DNA from: Pezizomycotina sp. ARF18
Lineage: Eukaryota; Ascomycota
DNA length: 64,000 bases
Direction of reading: 5' to 3'
Assembly (NCBI GenBank): GCA_002224055.1
Contig: AZLU01000130.1
Coordinates: forward strand, 39,156 to 103,155
Both the position numbers and the translations under genes were made by a program. The notes beneath the pieces are model-generated. The model was not told the origin of the DNA and searched no databases. It was given only the letters and a program-made list of their open reading frames with translations. Position 1 is the first letter of the stretch, and each line of letters begins with the position of its first letter. Positions 46,930-58,810 of the stretch are shown here, piece after piece.

Positions 46930-47604
46930 TAGTCCCCCCGCCCTCTCGGAAATAGTAATACTCCAATTATCATGTCCATCTTTGGTCAGGAAGCCCTCGC
47001 TAGTAAATTGAAGACTTCCCTCGGAGGATATATTATCGGATATATTATCGGATATTTTCGTATTTTCGCACCTAAGGGTATGAAGTACACAACTGCTGAA
47101 TGATCCGGACCAGGGTTTCCGCCGTTGTCAATGAATACGGCTCTTAGCGGTGTGTGTCTTTATCCCGGTGACAGGATCAATGGCGGTGTAGATGCATCCA
47201 AGCTGTCCATATGATGATATGACCGGAAAATAGGCGGGTTGGGCTCCATTGGGGTCAACCATAAGGTATGGCTTATGAAACGATAGCAACATATCAGTTT
47301 AGGATTTGGAATGCACGTCATAAATGGTTGGGAATTTGGTATAGGTTGCGGCGTGCGAGGTTGACGTTGATTCGATTTTAGGAGCGGAGACTTAGAACGA
47401 TCAGTGGTGACTAGAAACGTCAGAACTACGGGGACGCCGGCAGCTGGACCCTTTTACATACCCTCGAGAAACTTCTGCCCATGCTGAGACTTTCGATAAC
47501 ACCGTACAGTGAACGGCTTTGTTAGTGCGGAGCAATGCGGGGGCTTTGAACACTAGTGGCATTACTATTTTAAAACTGGCTGTGTGTGAGAACTGGGTTG
47601 GCAC
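46930..47604 (-). pseudogene. secreted family copy 4, mutated
   Basis: Minus-strand pieces are YGQLGCIYTAIDPVTG (about 47215), AVVYFIPLGAKI (about 47090) and SLQFTSEGFLTKDGHDNWS (about 47010-46955). These match in order NGQLWYLYDTVSGTG, GAVYFVPRGTDRI and VQFNAAGFLTKGG of copy 5. The N-terminal part (47604-47400) is less clear. It is broken by several frame changes and at least one stop. Confidence 0.5.
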
Positions 47605-49058
47605 CGCCTATTGCACCAAGAATGAATACGCTATAGCTTCGAACACCATGAAACTTGTTGGTTGCGAAGTTGCAGACGTTCGTGGTTACGCCAGGCCCGA
47701 GTCGCATTATGTAAAAGCGCGCATAATACTAAGAGGCCGGTCGTTGCGTAGGTGGTCGGCTCCAAACCGCTCAACGGCTACGCCAGAGGCTGAGCCAATG
47801 TATTTTTTCCCATACTAAACACGGCGAAATGCTGTAAGATGAATTCATCCACGAGACCTTAATGGCGAGCTTGACCGGAAGGGATCTCGTCAAGCATTGG
47901 ATTGTCATGAAGGGCAGAGATTTGTCATAGAAACTTTTGATGACCTTTAGGAGTAGGTTTTCAGCGATCTTCAAAGATGCTGTGGCGTGAGCGCTTGGTG
48001 TTGTTTAATGTGAAGCTAGAATCAGCATAAGGGAGCTTTGAGTAGTACACTGAGAATAATGAGAGAGCTGGATGTTTTATAAACCGGCAACGCCGCTAGA
48101 CGGACTTGTAAATATGAACTCCAGCGGAGGCTGGGCCCGCAGTAGGTGTACTATTTCACGACCGTTGACAATTTACCGGAAGCGATCACGCCTCTTGCAA
48201 TATCAATGCGAGAGATCCTGAAAAGTTGGAATTGGCAGTGATTCATGCAGGTTCCTGTTTAGCATTATTGTTTGCATACTACCATTTTTAAGTGTCCTAC
48301 ATCTTGTAATTTAATGTTGGTTCGGAACCATGCTTACCGCCCTGCGTGAAGACGCCTAAAGGACTTGAAATTATCATGTTTGCCTCACGGTTTCATTGAC
48401 GGAGAATAAGTGAGCAACTTGGTTATTGTTATTTCCTCAACTTGCCACTTACCTCTTCTAGGTTCGTCTAACATCAGTATTATGGTTGGCGTTTAACTAA
48501 AACTAAATCGCACTCGTCTTCAAATTTTACTAATTTAATACATTCACGAGATCCGAGAGACCAGTTCGTAGGTATGAGGCGAATATTGACAATTACAGAC
48601 AAAAAGATTAACTTAACTCTGTTCTCCTTTTGTCTCACCGATAATGAAGCCTGAGTTCTCAGCCCAGCTTAGCAGGTTCAAGAGTAATATGCAAGAATTT
48701 AGATAAAGCTCATTTGGAAATATGGTTAAATCGGCCAATGGGGTCTGTGACAATTGAAGTACAAAACATGAACACAAGCAAAAGCTCAGGGAAGCATTCA
48801 AAAACAAAAAGGGCACCATGGTGTACTTAATAGGCTGACGGAAGGTACAGCTTAGAGATCTTAAAATATTCGAACAACTCAATTTGATATGGAGGCATTC
48901 GTGCGAGCAAACCTCAGCTGAGGAGAACATCAAGCTGGTCCGGCCTGAGCGGTAAGAGCTGGGTTCACCCTCTTGAACTGCAGCGGAACACATCTCCCAT
49001 ACTGGTCACCAAATAGTCTGCCCCATCGAATTTCTGCCAGGTGCCCCTGCCCGATCAT
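47605..49058. other. intergenic, no gene recognised
   Basis: Short ORFs only; 48613-48993 minus is the antisense-free 3' flank of copy 5 and has no domain. Confidence 0.35.
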
Positions 49059-49684
49059 TCACGCTCCAGTTATCATGCCGCCTTTTGTTAAGAAGCCCGC
49101 TGCGTTGAACTGAACGTTAGGAATTACCGCCCGGTGTGTGCTTATCCTATCCGTTCCTCGTGGTACAAAGTACACAGCGCCTGATACCGTCATCGAAGGG
49201 TCAAGCAGAGAGAATGCGAGCCTTAGTGCAATTTGCGCCCGTGCTCCGGTGCCAGAAACTGTATCGTATAAATACCAAAGCTGTCCATTGCTCAAGGTAA
49301 AGCGGTATTCAGGTAGATATGGCGTCCCCTGTGTTGATTCTTGAATGCCTAGCCGGTATACGTTTTGGATTGTGGAAGTCCTAACAGTCAGGTACGTTCC
49401 GTTAAACCTGCGTTACAATTGTTAGCCAGACGTCCCCTGATATAACTTGAGTCGGGCATTTGGTACGCGTGATACAGGCTTGCGCGATACTTACGTTTGA
49501 CTTCCCGGTGCTCCCCAGGCTCGGGCGTCTTTGACCTGAAGCGCGAACAGATGGGGACAGGCCGTGCGATGAGGCGTACTGGCGCAACGGGCTGTATAGG
49601 AGGCATTGGAAAAATCTTCCGAAAAGGGGTCGCGGTTGAGAGTAGCGGCAGGCAAGTAATCAGCAGCTTGGTTATGGCGACCAT
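49059..49684 (-). CDS. secreted family copy 5, near intact
   Basis: The ATG at 49684 begins a good signal peptide (MVAITKLLITCLPLLSTATP). Before the intron another frame gives HLFALQVKDARAWGAPGSQT, holding the family motif FALQV. The intron at 49494-49408 has donor GTAAGT and acceptor CGCAG. Exon 2 joins in phase to that frame (FNGTYLTVRTSTIQNVY) and is open to a TGA at 49059: LSNGQLWYLYDTVSGTG, GAVYFVPRGTDRIS and VQFNAAGFLTKGGMI. Only one frame change, between the signal peptide and the FALQV motif, mars it. Size about 200 residues; extracellular; function unknown. Confidence 0.6.
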
Positions 49685-50305
49685 TTTTCCCGGACTGAAA
49701 GTCATAAATGGTGAGTTGTCTAAGATTTCGATGGCTCCGCAGCGCAATAAATGACAGTTTTGAAACGGGAAGATGTCAACTAAGACTGCAGGCAGTAAAA
49801 GGGCGGAACCGGGCCTTTTATACGGCGACGAAACTCCACAATACCCTTAGGTCCTTTTTTTTCAGTGAGTCTTAAAGTTTCTTGCCCGGTGATATAGATA
49901 TAGTGTTGGCTAATGTTCATGCAGAGGCCGCCTGAGGCTTGCGGAGAGTACCGCCTACCCGACCTCGACATGAAAATATGTGCCGCAGGTCGGTCATTAG
50001 ACCCCAAATTGAAATTTGGCTTGGGTTCACAGCCTGTCATGTATAGATTAATATCCGCATGGTATTACGAGGCTTCTAGACGCGTGCCTGGATACCAAGA
50101 AACAGTTGTTTCGTTCAGCCTTTAAGGTATAGGGCTTAGCGGATGTGGTCGTTGGCACACTGCTATCTCACCGCTCAGTGATATCGACCAGCATTTAGGT
50201 CTCACGGTTTCTCGAAACAAATCAAGGCTGTATTGTATTACTATATTAACCTTGAAGTAAATTTGCACTCTCCGTTTTGAATCGCACAACCATTTTTCGT
50301 TTTAG

Positions 50306-50902
50306 TTATAATTGATTACTGTACGCCTCGTGCCAACACCAACACTTTGTACTTTCTTCAAAATTATTGTCGCGAATTTTCCTCCGCAGGGGTCTCCCGA
50401 GGAGGACCGACTTCAGGCTCGGCCCGGTAATCGGGCTTTGGTCTATTACTATCCAGTGTTCACATCCACCAAGCTTCAAATGTCCGTTTTTAATCGAAGG
50501 CAAGGTTTTCAGGTACTGTAGTCCTGGAGGCATATTGGCTAGCTTATCACCCTCCGGCACGGTGAACATGACGGATACCATGCCTCTTCCGCTTGGTAAT
50601 TTCCCACCGAGGAACCTAAGTTGCACTTCGGTCGTCTGAGTCCTCGTATTTAAGGTATAATGCAGATTCCCATCTTTCGGATAGAAATGCTTATCGAGCT
50701 TGCTTGTGGCACCGCCGGCTGTACTCCGAACGTAAGCATCTGGAAGTTTTCGGGAGAGAAGCCTACATTCCTTCGGCGCACCCGTTGGTTTGAAAACCGT
50801 TGGAGGTAAGGGCATGCTGAGCTTGAAGTCCGCAATATTCAACGGCGGTAGCAACGCCGAAGATCGCCGAACATACGATGAGGAGCTGGAGAAGCCAGAC
50901 AT
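50306..50902 (-). CDS. secreted family copy 6
   Basis: A signal-peptide-like run (WLLQLLIVCSAIFGVATAVE) is followed by YCGLQAQHALTSNG, matching FGLQVQ/FALQVQ of the other copies. The open frame of the rest, to a stop at 50306, reads SKLDKHFYPKDGNLHYTLNT, VQLRFLGGKLPSGRG, VSVMFTVPEGDKLAN and then PSIKNGHLKLGGCEHWIVID. The pattern (F-x-x-x-G-x-L-x-Y, a hydrophobic L-x-F, then a glycine-x-L-x-x-GG-x-x-x-W block) is the family signature. The ATG at 50902 lies one frame away from the signal peptide. Copies 5 and 6 are tandem on the minus strand. Confidence 0.55.
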   Translation of the reverse strand: MSGFSSSSSYVRRSSALLPPLNIADFKLSMPLPPTVFKPTGAPKECRLLSRKLPDAYVRSTAGGATSKLDKHFYPKDGNLHYTLNTRTQTTEVQLRFLGGKLPSGRGMVSVMFTVPEGDKLANMPPGLQYLKTLPSIKNGHLKLGGCEHWIVIDQSPITGPSLKSVLLGRPLRRKIRDNNFEESTKCWCWHEAYSNQL

Positions 50903-52355
50903 GATTAAAGTGATTAAAGTAAGCAGTATACGGCCTGGTAAGAGACTTTTTAGACTGTCGGGACTTGCCTTGCGCGATACGAAGTTACAAGTATATTCTA
51001 GACCCTGGATTAGTAGAGCTAATATTCTCAGGCAATGTAGACGTATAGAAAGTGCGGTCTTTGGAGCCACGATCTCATCCGGAGTTCTTCCCAGGGTTAT
51101 TCACCACTTCATTATTTATCACGACTTAGAAGTTCAGAACACAGGATCGACATTAAACTAGAACTATTGGATAATGAAGGTCAAATATTGTTCCTATCGG
51201 ATACCACAGAAGCACTTCGCAAATATTTGAAACTAATCTTATTCGTCCTTGGCTTTGCTTTAAACATTGTTGAAGTTGTGCAAATATGAGACAAACTTAA
51301 AGGGCTACAGCGACCGCCTAGACTGAAATATCAGACGTGAAATCATGGCTATAGAATACCAACTGTAGTACTGGGCTTCACTCACGATGAGGCGGCGGCT
51401 CGTTGGGCAAATTGGGCACGTCTCAAGCTTTCGCATTACCCAAATGAAAAAATTCGCGCTATGGCTTGTTCGCATTGACTGAATATCCACGGGAGCATCA
51501 AAAAGAGAACGCCTGATACCACGTTATACGGTATTATCCAACCGCTTTTGGGCCAATAAATAGCACTGAGTCCACGGTCCCACGACTTCAGCCACTGCAG
51601 CGCTTCCTTCATATGATACGGCACGAAGGGATTCTCGAAGGCCCGAGAACATTTTAAAAGTTATTTAATTTCTTGTTGTTTCAACCTGAACCGTGGCCTT
51701 GACACTTAATATTTGAATATTGTCTAACGGGATTGATAGAATATATTTCTACAAAGTCACCTCTAGGAGTATTTCATTAACGTGCCCACGCGTTTGAAAG
51801 GATGAAGTCCGTCGGCGAAGTATGCGTAGCCCGGCATGCAATCCTGATAGTCAAGTAGAACATGCAAGATGTATTATTGATTGTCTCTAAAGGGTATGTA
51901 TTATTTCCGTCAGTGCGCGTGAAATACTGCGGAAGTTGCCACTGCGGCTTGCACCGATTGGCAGCCTAGCGACCAGACCTTATTTAATATAATTCAAACT
52001 ATTGACCCCCACGCCACGAATCCATGAACCTGTCGCCGGATTGCCAGGCCACCGTAAAGGCTCTTGGGACACTGCCGAAGGTCCCTAAGCCATGGATATT
52101 GCATTTAATCCCGAGATAACAATAGCGAACTTATACCACGCTAGTCCTCGATTTATTCATTTATTCCTCTTTACCCTGTGATAGTCGCTGTTTTTAGTTC
52201 CAAGTCGCTTCTAGCAGATACTGTTCAGAGTATTGATACTTTTAAAATCATATTTGGAAATTATTTACACGTAATATTTTTACTATAAATACCGCACGGG
52301 GCGTCGGATCTACGGCTAAACTTGATGAGAGCGGAATCTTAGCACTTATTAAATA
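50903..52355. other. intergenic with one membrane-like fragment
   Basis: At 51640-51440 minus a frame reads WLKSWDRGLSAIYWPKSGW followed by a membrane-helix-like VVSGVLFLMLPWIF, and appears to be a fragment of a lost membrane-protein gene. The remainder shows nothing recognisable. Confidence 0.3.
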
Positions 52356-52551
52356 CTGTATAGCCGTGCATAATTTTGCCGTCACATCCAATTTTATTTC
52401 TTTTTACAGGGTATGTACTACTGTATATGAAAGGTACCAAATCTGGGGCCTCACTGTTCACACCTCTTTTTAAAAGGCACCAAAATTGTCCCCAGATCAA
52501 CACTAAAAAAATAAAATTAGATGTGACGGCAAATTATGCACCGCTATACAG
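52356..52551. mobile_element. 196-base MITE, Tc1/mariner type, TA target site
   Basis: Two arms of about 48 bases are near-perfect inverted repeats. The left arm starts ctgtatagccgtgcataatt and the right arm, read in reverse complement, starts ctgtatagcggtgcataatt; both go on through gccgtcacatc and attttattt with about four differences. The element is flanked on both sides by TA (52354-52355 and 52552-52553), the target duplication of Tc1/mariner elements. It has no coding capacity. The high arm identity argues for a fairly recent insertion, just downstream of the receptor gene's C-terminal tail. Confidence 0.85.
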
Positions 52552-52587
52552 TAAGTTGCATGAATTCGGCCCCTTAGCCGCCTTGTA

Positions 52588-54270
52588 TTATCGGGCGGAG
52601 TTATCCGTTAAACTTTCAGTCCCAATACCAGGCGTTCGTAAGTCCAGGAAAACTGGAACTTCTATGGTCCTCTCGCTCATAACGGACCTCGACAGATCGA
52701 CTGTGGTCCCTCTCGAGTCGTTGGATTGCGACCAGAGTCGGCGAACCACGCCGGCCATCCTTGTCCTCTCCATCGTAACCGATAATTTCATGGACGCCGG
52801 TTGTGGTGCGTAGTCGACCGCGACGAAACTCGTTCCGCACCCTACTCGATAACCTGGGAATATAAGTCGATAATAGAGCTTTGACAGAAGGGATACACGC
52901 GGCATCTATCGTCAATGCCCCTTCGAGAATGCTGGGATCTGTGATAGTGAGCGCGTTAGTAAAAAAAAAAAAAAAACGACATTCGAATGCTATAAGAATG
53001 AAATAAAACTATGGAAGTGTTTTGTTACCGTTGAATCGCACTGCGTTAGTGTCAAGTCTGGGTTATCGATAAATTGCAACATCTCGATAATGCGTACGAT
53101 CGAAGCTGCCCAGGCACTATATATGATTATAAGGTTATATTAATTAGAATTCAGATTGATCGTTTACGAGGGTGCAATGGAGATATAACTCACAGGGCGC
53201 CAAGTGCGAACAGTCCCGTTACCATGGCTTTCTGCCTGTTCGTCAACCCAAGACTCCAAACAATCTTCACGGGCAATAACCTGCTCATGCGGATTAGTCA
53301 TATGCATTGCGTCGGGAAGGCGAAGATAGGAAACCCACAGGCACACCAAATTGATTACGACGACCACTACCCCCAAGGGAACCCATATCTGCATGCGAGG
53401 GATACACTTCATATTTACCGGGTCTATCCAGAATTTCCTCGGCCTGCATTGAAAGAGCACGGTTCCTATAGCCAGGATAGCCATCGATATTTCGCCGAGT
53501 ATACAGAAAATAATTGTTTGTTTAACCCTTCGCATGGATTTATTGGCTGGGATGATACCCCAGTAAAAGATCAATATGGCGGTTTTCGCAGAGTGGTTTG
53601 CGAGGACGTGGAGGATTTGGGCGTCGTATAATCCCTAATCCGTTAGGTTGTTGAATCTGCTTAGTTCTGACAATAATATCCGAAGCTGCTGTCTCTCCTT
53701 CATTTATGCTAACCGTAGAGATCCGTGCCTTCAACATACCTTGAGCATAGAGTTGAATTGATTATAACTGACGTTCCAGACATGCTCACAGGTTGGATCT
53801 AGGCTAAAGTAAGTCAAATGGAAAGTCATAGATCGCCCTTATCTTGGAGCTATAAACTTACTACTTGCAGCGTCTTTAATATTAGGAAAGCCTGTTAGTT
53901 TCTCTTTATTGGAAAGCATTGAGAAGTATTCTGACTATAGGATCAATTTAGATACCAAAATATACCACTTGTGCAAAAGCGTATGTTAACAACTGCAAAG
54001 AACAGGTTTCGTTAATGGTCGGGTTATCGCACTGTGTAGGAAATAGCATCTTACCGCACTAGCTACTAATAAAGGATCTTCCCGCCCGAATCTTCCTTTG
54101 ACCAACCACGACAATGCCAACTTCATAATAACCAACACCATTGTCGTCGCAACGATGACCCAGTTCATGGCGAGGATATTCGCCGAGATGGTTCTCCAAT
54201 CCACCCGCTGGCGTGAATTTTCGCCTTCGATAAATGCGTTCAGTAAGAATAAAACGTTTGTAGGCTGCAC
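52588..54270 (-). CDS. second rhodopsin-domain (PTH11-like) membrane receptor
   Basis: From the ATG at 54270: NAFIEGENSRQRVDWRTIS, a helix (WVIVATTMVLVIMKLALSWL), then RFGREDPLLVASA, which fits the R-x-G-x-(E/D)-D loop of the family. An intron follows (donor GTAAGA near 54045, acceptor TTTGCAG near 53990). Later helices are LTYAFAQVVYFG, ILIFYWGIIPANKSMRRVKQ and IFCILGEISMAILAIGTVLF, then PLGVVVVVINLVCLW and VWSLGLTNRQKAMVTGLFAL (ending about 53195). A Ser/Arg/Glu-rich tail may reach 52588. Several frame changes lie between helices. It would act in the plasma membrane; ligand unknown. Confidence 0.6.
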
Positions 54271-55758
54271 CTTACTATAGCCGGATTCGCCTATCTTTGT
54301 GACATAATTGCAGATACTGAGTTGTTTGGAGGATCTGAGAGGAAGTTGCTGACAGCCTGTGTCATCGGAATATTGTGATCTGATAGTGACATGGTGAGTA
54401 TACCAAATCGGAGGAGATTCGTCCGCGTTTTCTTGTCCAGGTCCATCTTCCAGTACTCTGGGTGTGTTCCTTGGAACGTTCCTTCGGCGTCGTGAGAGTG
54501 GATTCTTTCTATATTTATCTGAACTGATCTACTCCGAGTAGGAAGCAGGAAGAGACCCACCAGGCAAGAACCATGGAGAAGTATTTATGAAACCCCATGT
54601 CAGGATATCGTCGATATAATAACAAAATAGATTAAATTTTAATTTCTGGTTATCCCTGTTATCGATAATTTCTCTCTAAACTTCTTCGATAGAACTTTCT
54701 TAACACCTACTCTACGTGAAGCTAGGCTGTATTTGTAAACGAATCTCCGGTGATCCCCTTCTTCGGAGGGAGTTCTACACGTTCTTCGGGGATTTTCTTT
54801 GCCCGTTTCTGATAATTCGCCGGAATGGCCGCCGATCATGCGCCGATCATACGCTTCTCAGGGTTTAGCGAGGTGGTTCGCCTAGAAAGGATCGGCTTTC
54901 GCCGGGTAATAAAGCCCGTGCGAAATGTAATGCACCCAGTGCGTGATACCCGTCCATTGGAGCAATAGTATTATTCCTTGGTTAAGCAATAGTTTTATTC
55001 TCTAGTCCAGCAATAGTTTTATTCTCTAGTTCAGCAAAATCATCAAATCGGCGCTTATCTAGACCGTCTGGCTGGTGAGACTCCCTTGGAGTCTTAGACC
55101 ATACCGCTTTTTATACTACAGCGAGCCACCACTTTACACTTAAATTGGCATCCTGGGGTAGTATCGCCTAGGAAGGAGAATACCTGCCTAGAGGCTGGCG
55201 GACGTCAATGATTAGCCCCAGGCTGAGAACGACCTAAAATTTAGGGCGAAGGGGCGATTATTAATCGGACTTTACAGTATTTAACGTTTGCTACACTGCA
55301 TCATCCGCTTTAGACGGTCCTGATTTCCGGCTTAAGCGGTTTCCTCCGTACAGAAACGATCCTCATGTCTGGGCTTTGGCGGTCACGGTGGTGGACCTAT
55401 ACTCGATTGACCACTCAAATTAAATCACGATAAACCAGACAAAGTTTCAGTGACACAACAATCTTGCAAGACGACCAGGCGATATTTGCGTTTCTAAGGA
55501 TTAACCTTTTGTTTTCACGAAGCTTGAGAATGGAAGCATTACCCGGGCGAGTCCAATTGAGTTGCACTAGATTTGAATAAGATTAAGCTGTCGTTAGAGT
55601 TGCAATGTGACACGAAAACAATTTGCCACATTTACCGAACTGGCGCTTGTTTCATTTATATGTACTTTGGTATAGAACTTCACGCTATATGGATTCCAGA
55701 CCTAGCTGATGCTGTGTGAGAAGGACCCCACACCGATAACAAAGCGCATCCCACCACC
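54271..55758. other. intergenic with small remnants
   Basis: The minus ORF 54291-54560 (KMDLDKKTRTNLLRFGIL) may be a stray piece of another receptor. 54640-54960 and 55040-55758 hold nothing recognisable. Confidence 0.3.
54961..55032 (+). repeat. 24-base tandem repeat, three units
   Basis: Units start at 54961, 54985 and 55009 with agcaatagttttattctcta; the first unit differs at several positions. A partial fourth unit follows. Confidence 0.85.
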
Positions 55759-56175
55759 ATGTTATCCTGTGTGCTCCTCGCGACTTATGTCCTTGCCGTC
55801 TGGTCAGCAGCTGTACCCGTATGCAAGCCAGGGACAGTGCAATGTTGGCTCAATAGTAAGATTTCCTCGCCCATTCCTCGTATCTGTCCTATAGCGATCG
55901 TAGATCGCCGCAGGGGTGATGGAAAGCAAATTTTGAGTTTACAGTCAGTGGACCGCGCCGAACAGGAAGTCTACGCGAAGGGAATGGGCGAAGATATCAA
56001 CGAGATGCCTTTCGCCATCGACAACGCGAGATTTGTGTGCTGGAAGGGGAAATGGGCTCAGGGAATTATATATCCGGGTGGCTACGATGCGAGACTAATA
56101 CGTATAAGGATTAAAATCTTACTTATTATTACGTTTAAACTACCGTATATTAAGGAATTTAATAAATATAACTAG
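55759..56175 (+). CDS. small secreted protein whose 3' end runs into AT-rich repeat
   Basis: The ATG at 55759 opens a clear signal peptide (MLSCVLLATYVLAVWSAAVP). Then CKPGTVQCW, ISSPIPRICPIAIVDRRRGD and FVCWKGKWAQGIIYPGG follow, with four or five cysteines in the mature part. The last 27 codons (from about 56095) are AT-rich and basic/hydrophobic, unlike the rest, and reach a TAG at 56173. This suggests that the original end was replaced by the mutated repeat that begins there. No family is recognised, but context and size suit a secreted effector-like protein. Confidence 0.5.
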   Translation: MLSCVLLATYVLAVWSAAVPVCKPGTVQCWLNSKISSPIPRICPIAIVDRRRGDGKQILSLQSVDRAEQEVYAKGMGEDINEMPFAIDNARFVCWKGKWAQGIIYPGGYDARLIRIRIKILLIITFKLPYIKEFNKYN

Positions 56176-57995
56176 CAAACTCTACCACAAGAGCAAAACG
56201 ACGGGGGGTCCTACGGATTATAGAAGAACTTGTAAAGCTTTTTCCCAGTACAGCCTTGCAAATTAACTGTAGTTTTAAGAATGATTGTAAGATCGTACCC
56301 TTGCCATTAACTGATAGAAATATAAAATAGGGAAATAAGGCATACGAAACAAGATATAGGGTAGATCGCAGAGAATTAATTTTTTATAGCTATAACTTAA
56401 AAAAATAATCCTTTCCGCGACTATAGGATACACAAGCCGCTACGTATCGTTTCGTATATTAAACCCTCTTAAGTTTAAGATTTTAGCATACAGGTCCCAT
56501 AAACTCTATAGAGATGACGTCTTTCTTTAGTAGGTCACCATATCTTATAAGCGTATTAGAGGTCGTAGGATGCTCGTCGCTACAAGCGATCATATTTCTT
56601 TTTCCTTACACTAATAAGTATAACTCGTGATCCATAGTGAATATACCTTAACCCACTAGACTTAAAGGAAGGGAATAGGCCCGATAGACTTAACCGCGGT
56701 CATCTAGAGTTTCTAAGTATAAATCTTATTCGTAGGATTAACTAGTAACCCCTCGATACTCGTTACGCTGTACTAAAAATTCTCCACGTGCTATAATCCT
56801 TTCTTCCCAAGCTCATCTTATTCTAAAGTACCTATAAAGAAATAATCGAGATAACCGCCAATACGAAGAAATTATTATGGCCGGGTTATATTGGCGGAAC
56901 GTAATTTAAAGAGTATTAGGGGATCTAGTTACCCGCGTCGTTAGATACTATCTATCAAAGCTATATATAAAGACAGTCAGAAAGGTCAGTAATTTCGTGG
57001 CTAACGAACCATACGCATTCCCGATAATAAAGATAGTAAGGATACCTTCTCTTCGGAGCTTTAACCCGAAATAGATAGCGACCTAATATTTATTTCTCTA
57101 CTTAAGTTTTATTGTCCAAGTCCGCGCCGCCGGTCGGTAATAAAGCTGATAGCCTTGTTAGTAAAAGACTAAGAATAATATAGAACGCCTTCGAGAGAAT
57201 TATAGAGTGGCGATACGGCGATTATTACTAATCGAATTTAACTTTAGCTGCTATGAGAGGCTTATAAAGATACGTATAAGAAAGTGCTAGACTTAGCTAT
57301 AAGGTGATATGACACTGTATATTTCTAAAAATATAAAAGCTGAGACTAAGTTAAGAGACTCGCCCTAGAATATAATCCTTCTAAAGTATGGCATCGAAAC
57401 TGATAGGCTCCCTTTTTCTCGAAACCCCATCGGGGTACTATTATAGGGTTCACTCAAAGCTATCCGGTAAGTTCGCACTGGGCGATCATAAGCTCTAGTT
57501 TAGCCGCCTGAGGTTTATAATATTTTCTTTTTTTAAGCGCCGCGAATTATATTTACTATTAAGAGCCATTAGATAAATATAAGGATTAGTAGTAGTGAGA
57601 CCCGGAGAGAACTTCGATTCTTTAATACCGGCTATTACCCCATAGTTGAATAATAAGTGTTAAATAGGCCGCTAAGCGGTACTGACTGACTCTTAAGTAT
57701 CGGAAGAAGCTGGGATAAAACGCTTTACAACTCCGACTACCGACGCAGAGAACATGTAGCGTATTTGTACTGTCCTTTAGAGCGCCTTAGAACTTAAAGA
57801 ATTATGGCGTCGTTTCAGCAACGCAACGTAATAGCAAAACATTAATGAAGCAATATGGACACGTTAAAATATTACTTATAGATATAAGGAAAACCGAATG
57901 GCATTCGTCATTAGTGGCTGTTATTACTCGATTATTGCTAATCGATTTTTAAACACTAGCAGAAATATTATATAGGCTGGGAACCATTTTTTCTT
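56176..57995. repeat. AT-rich, TpA-rich mutated repeat relic
   Basis: About 1.8 kb with stops in all six frames, very many TA steps, few CA or TG steps (judged by eye on several lines) and CG retained. This is the profile of CpA-targeted repeat-induced point mutation. Its family cannot be told. It ends near a run of 14 A at 57998. The content is treated as an old, dead element of unknown type. Confidence 0.5.
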
Positions 57996-58106
57996 GCAAA
58001 AAAAAAAAAAAACTTTTTATTGATTTACATTATTGCTTCCTTGGAACAACAAAAGCGCTAGGAACAAACAACCTCAACACCAATCAAAGTATCCATACCG
58101 CTTCAT

Positions 58107-58566
58107 CATGGATTGCTCAGATATCATATATAACACCGTCAAGGTGGTATATCAGGACGTCCACGACTACGCCGAATCATACGAGACGCGGCAACCGAAA
58201 GGGAAAGCATACTTGCCGCGTATGATAGTTCACCGTTTCTGAGGGTAGAGATGGAGGAGCAAATTTCAAAGTCTGTAGTGGTCTACGAAGGTGGTCGCAT
58301 AAGGGTGAGGAAGCAATTGCCGTCGATAGTAAGAAGAGGTATACACTTATCTGACTCGCGGAAGTAGGTGTTGAGAGGCACGCCAGCATTGCTTTGCAAT
58401 TTCAGAGAGCCCTGAAAACCCGCCTTGATGAGGTTTTGTTAGTTTAGGAAAGGCTATGTTAACTCGAGGTTCCGCTTATTCTAATGGATATGAAGCTTAG
58501 GCTACGCCATGCTCTAGTCAACTCCGATCTCTTCAGGACCTATCAATCATCGAAAAGGCGTTAAGG
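58107..58566 (+). pseudogene. unrecognised gene remnant
   Basis: The ATG at 58107 reads MDCSDIIYNTVKVVYQDVHD. After one frame change near 58186 come ESILAAYDSSPFLRVEMEEQ and VVVYEGGRIRVRKQLPSIVR. Another frame from about 58370 reads HASIALQFQRALKTRLDEVL and LILMDMKLRLRHALVNSDLF, interrupted by TAG and TAA of the C-to-T type, to a stop at 58566. It is helical, charged and soluble. No family. Confidence 0.35.
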
Positions 58567-58582
58567 CCTAGCTGCTACTGCA

Positions 58583-58810
58583 TCAACGACCTTCCGTTGC
58601 TTGAAATGCATAAACCGCGAAGCCTAAACAGCCACTTGGTGTTTGCATTGAACGCCAAAGCCCCCCAATGCAATTAAGCCAATCTACTAGCTGTCCCTTC
58701 TTATAGCCGGATCGAGGGCCTCTGGCATTTCCCAATGTACGAAAACCACTGCTTTCACAGTACATATGCTGCACCCGCAAAATTCCATTCAACATTGCCT
58801 GTGTAACCAA
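58583..58810 (-). pseudogene. short coding-like stretch, unrecognised
   Basis: A 75-codon frame (RVQHMYCESSGFRTLG, then KKGQLVDWLNCIGGLW) with three cysteines and no known relatives. Confidence 0.2.

Noticed and set aside
46508-46966. Minus ORF of 152 codons as a membrane protein
   Set aside because: Its hydrophobic part comes from T/A homopolymers; only the first codons overlap the end of secreted family copy 4.
53074-53631. Plus-strand ORF of 185 codons
   Set aside because: Antisense to receptor helices; the minus frame gives membrane segments in the family order.
56176-57995. Identifiable retrotransposon
   Set aside because: No polymerase, integrase or terminal repeat could be recognised in the mutated sequence, so no family is claimed.
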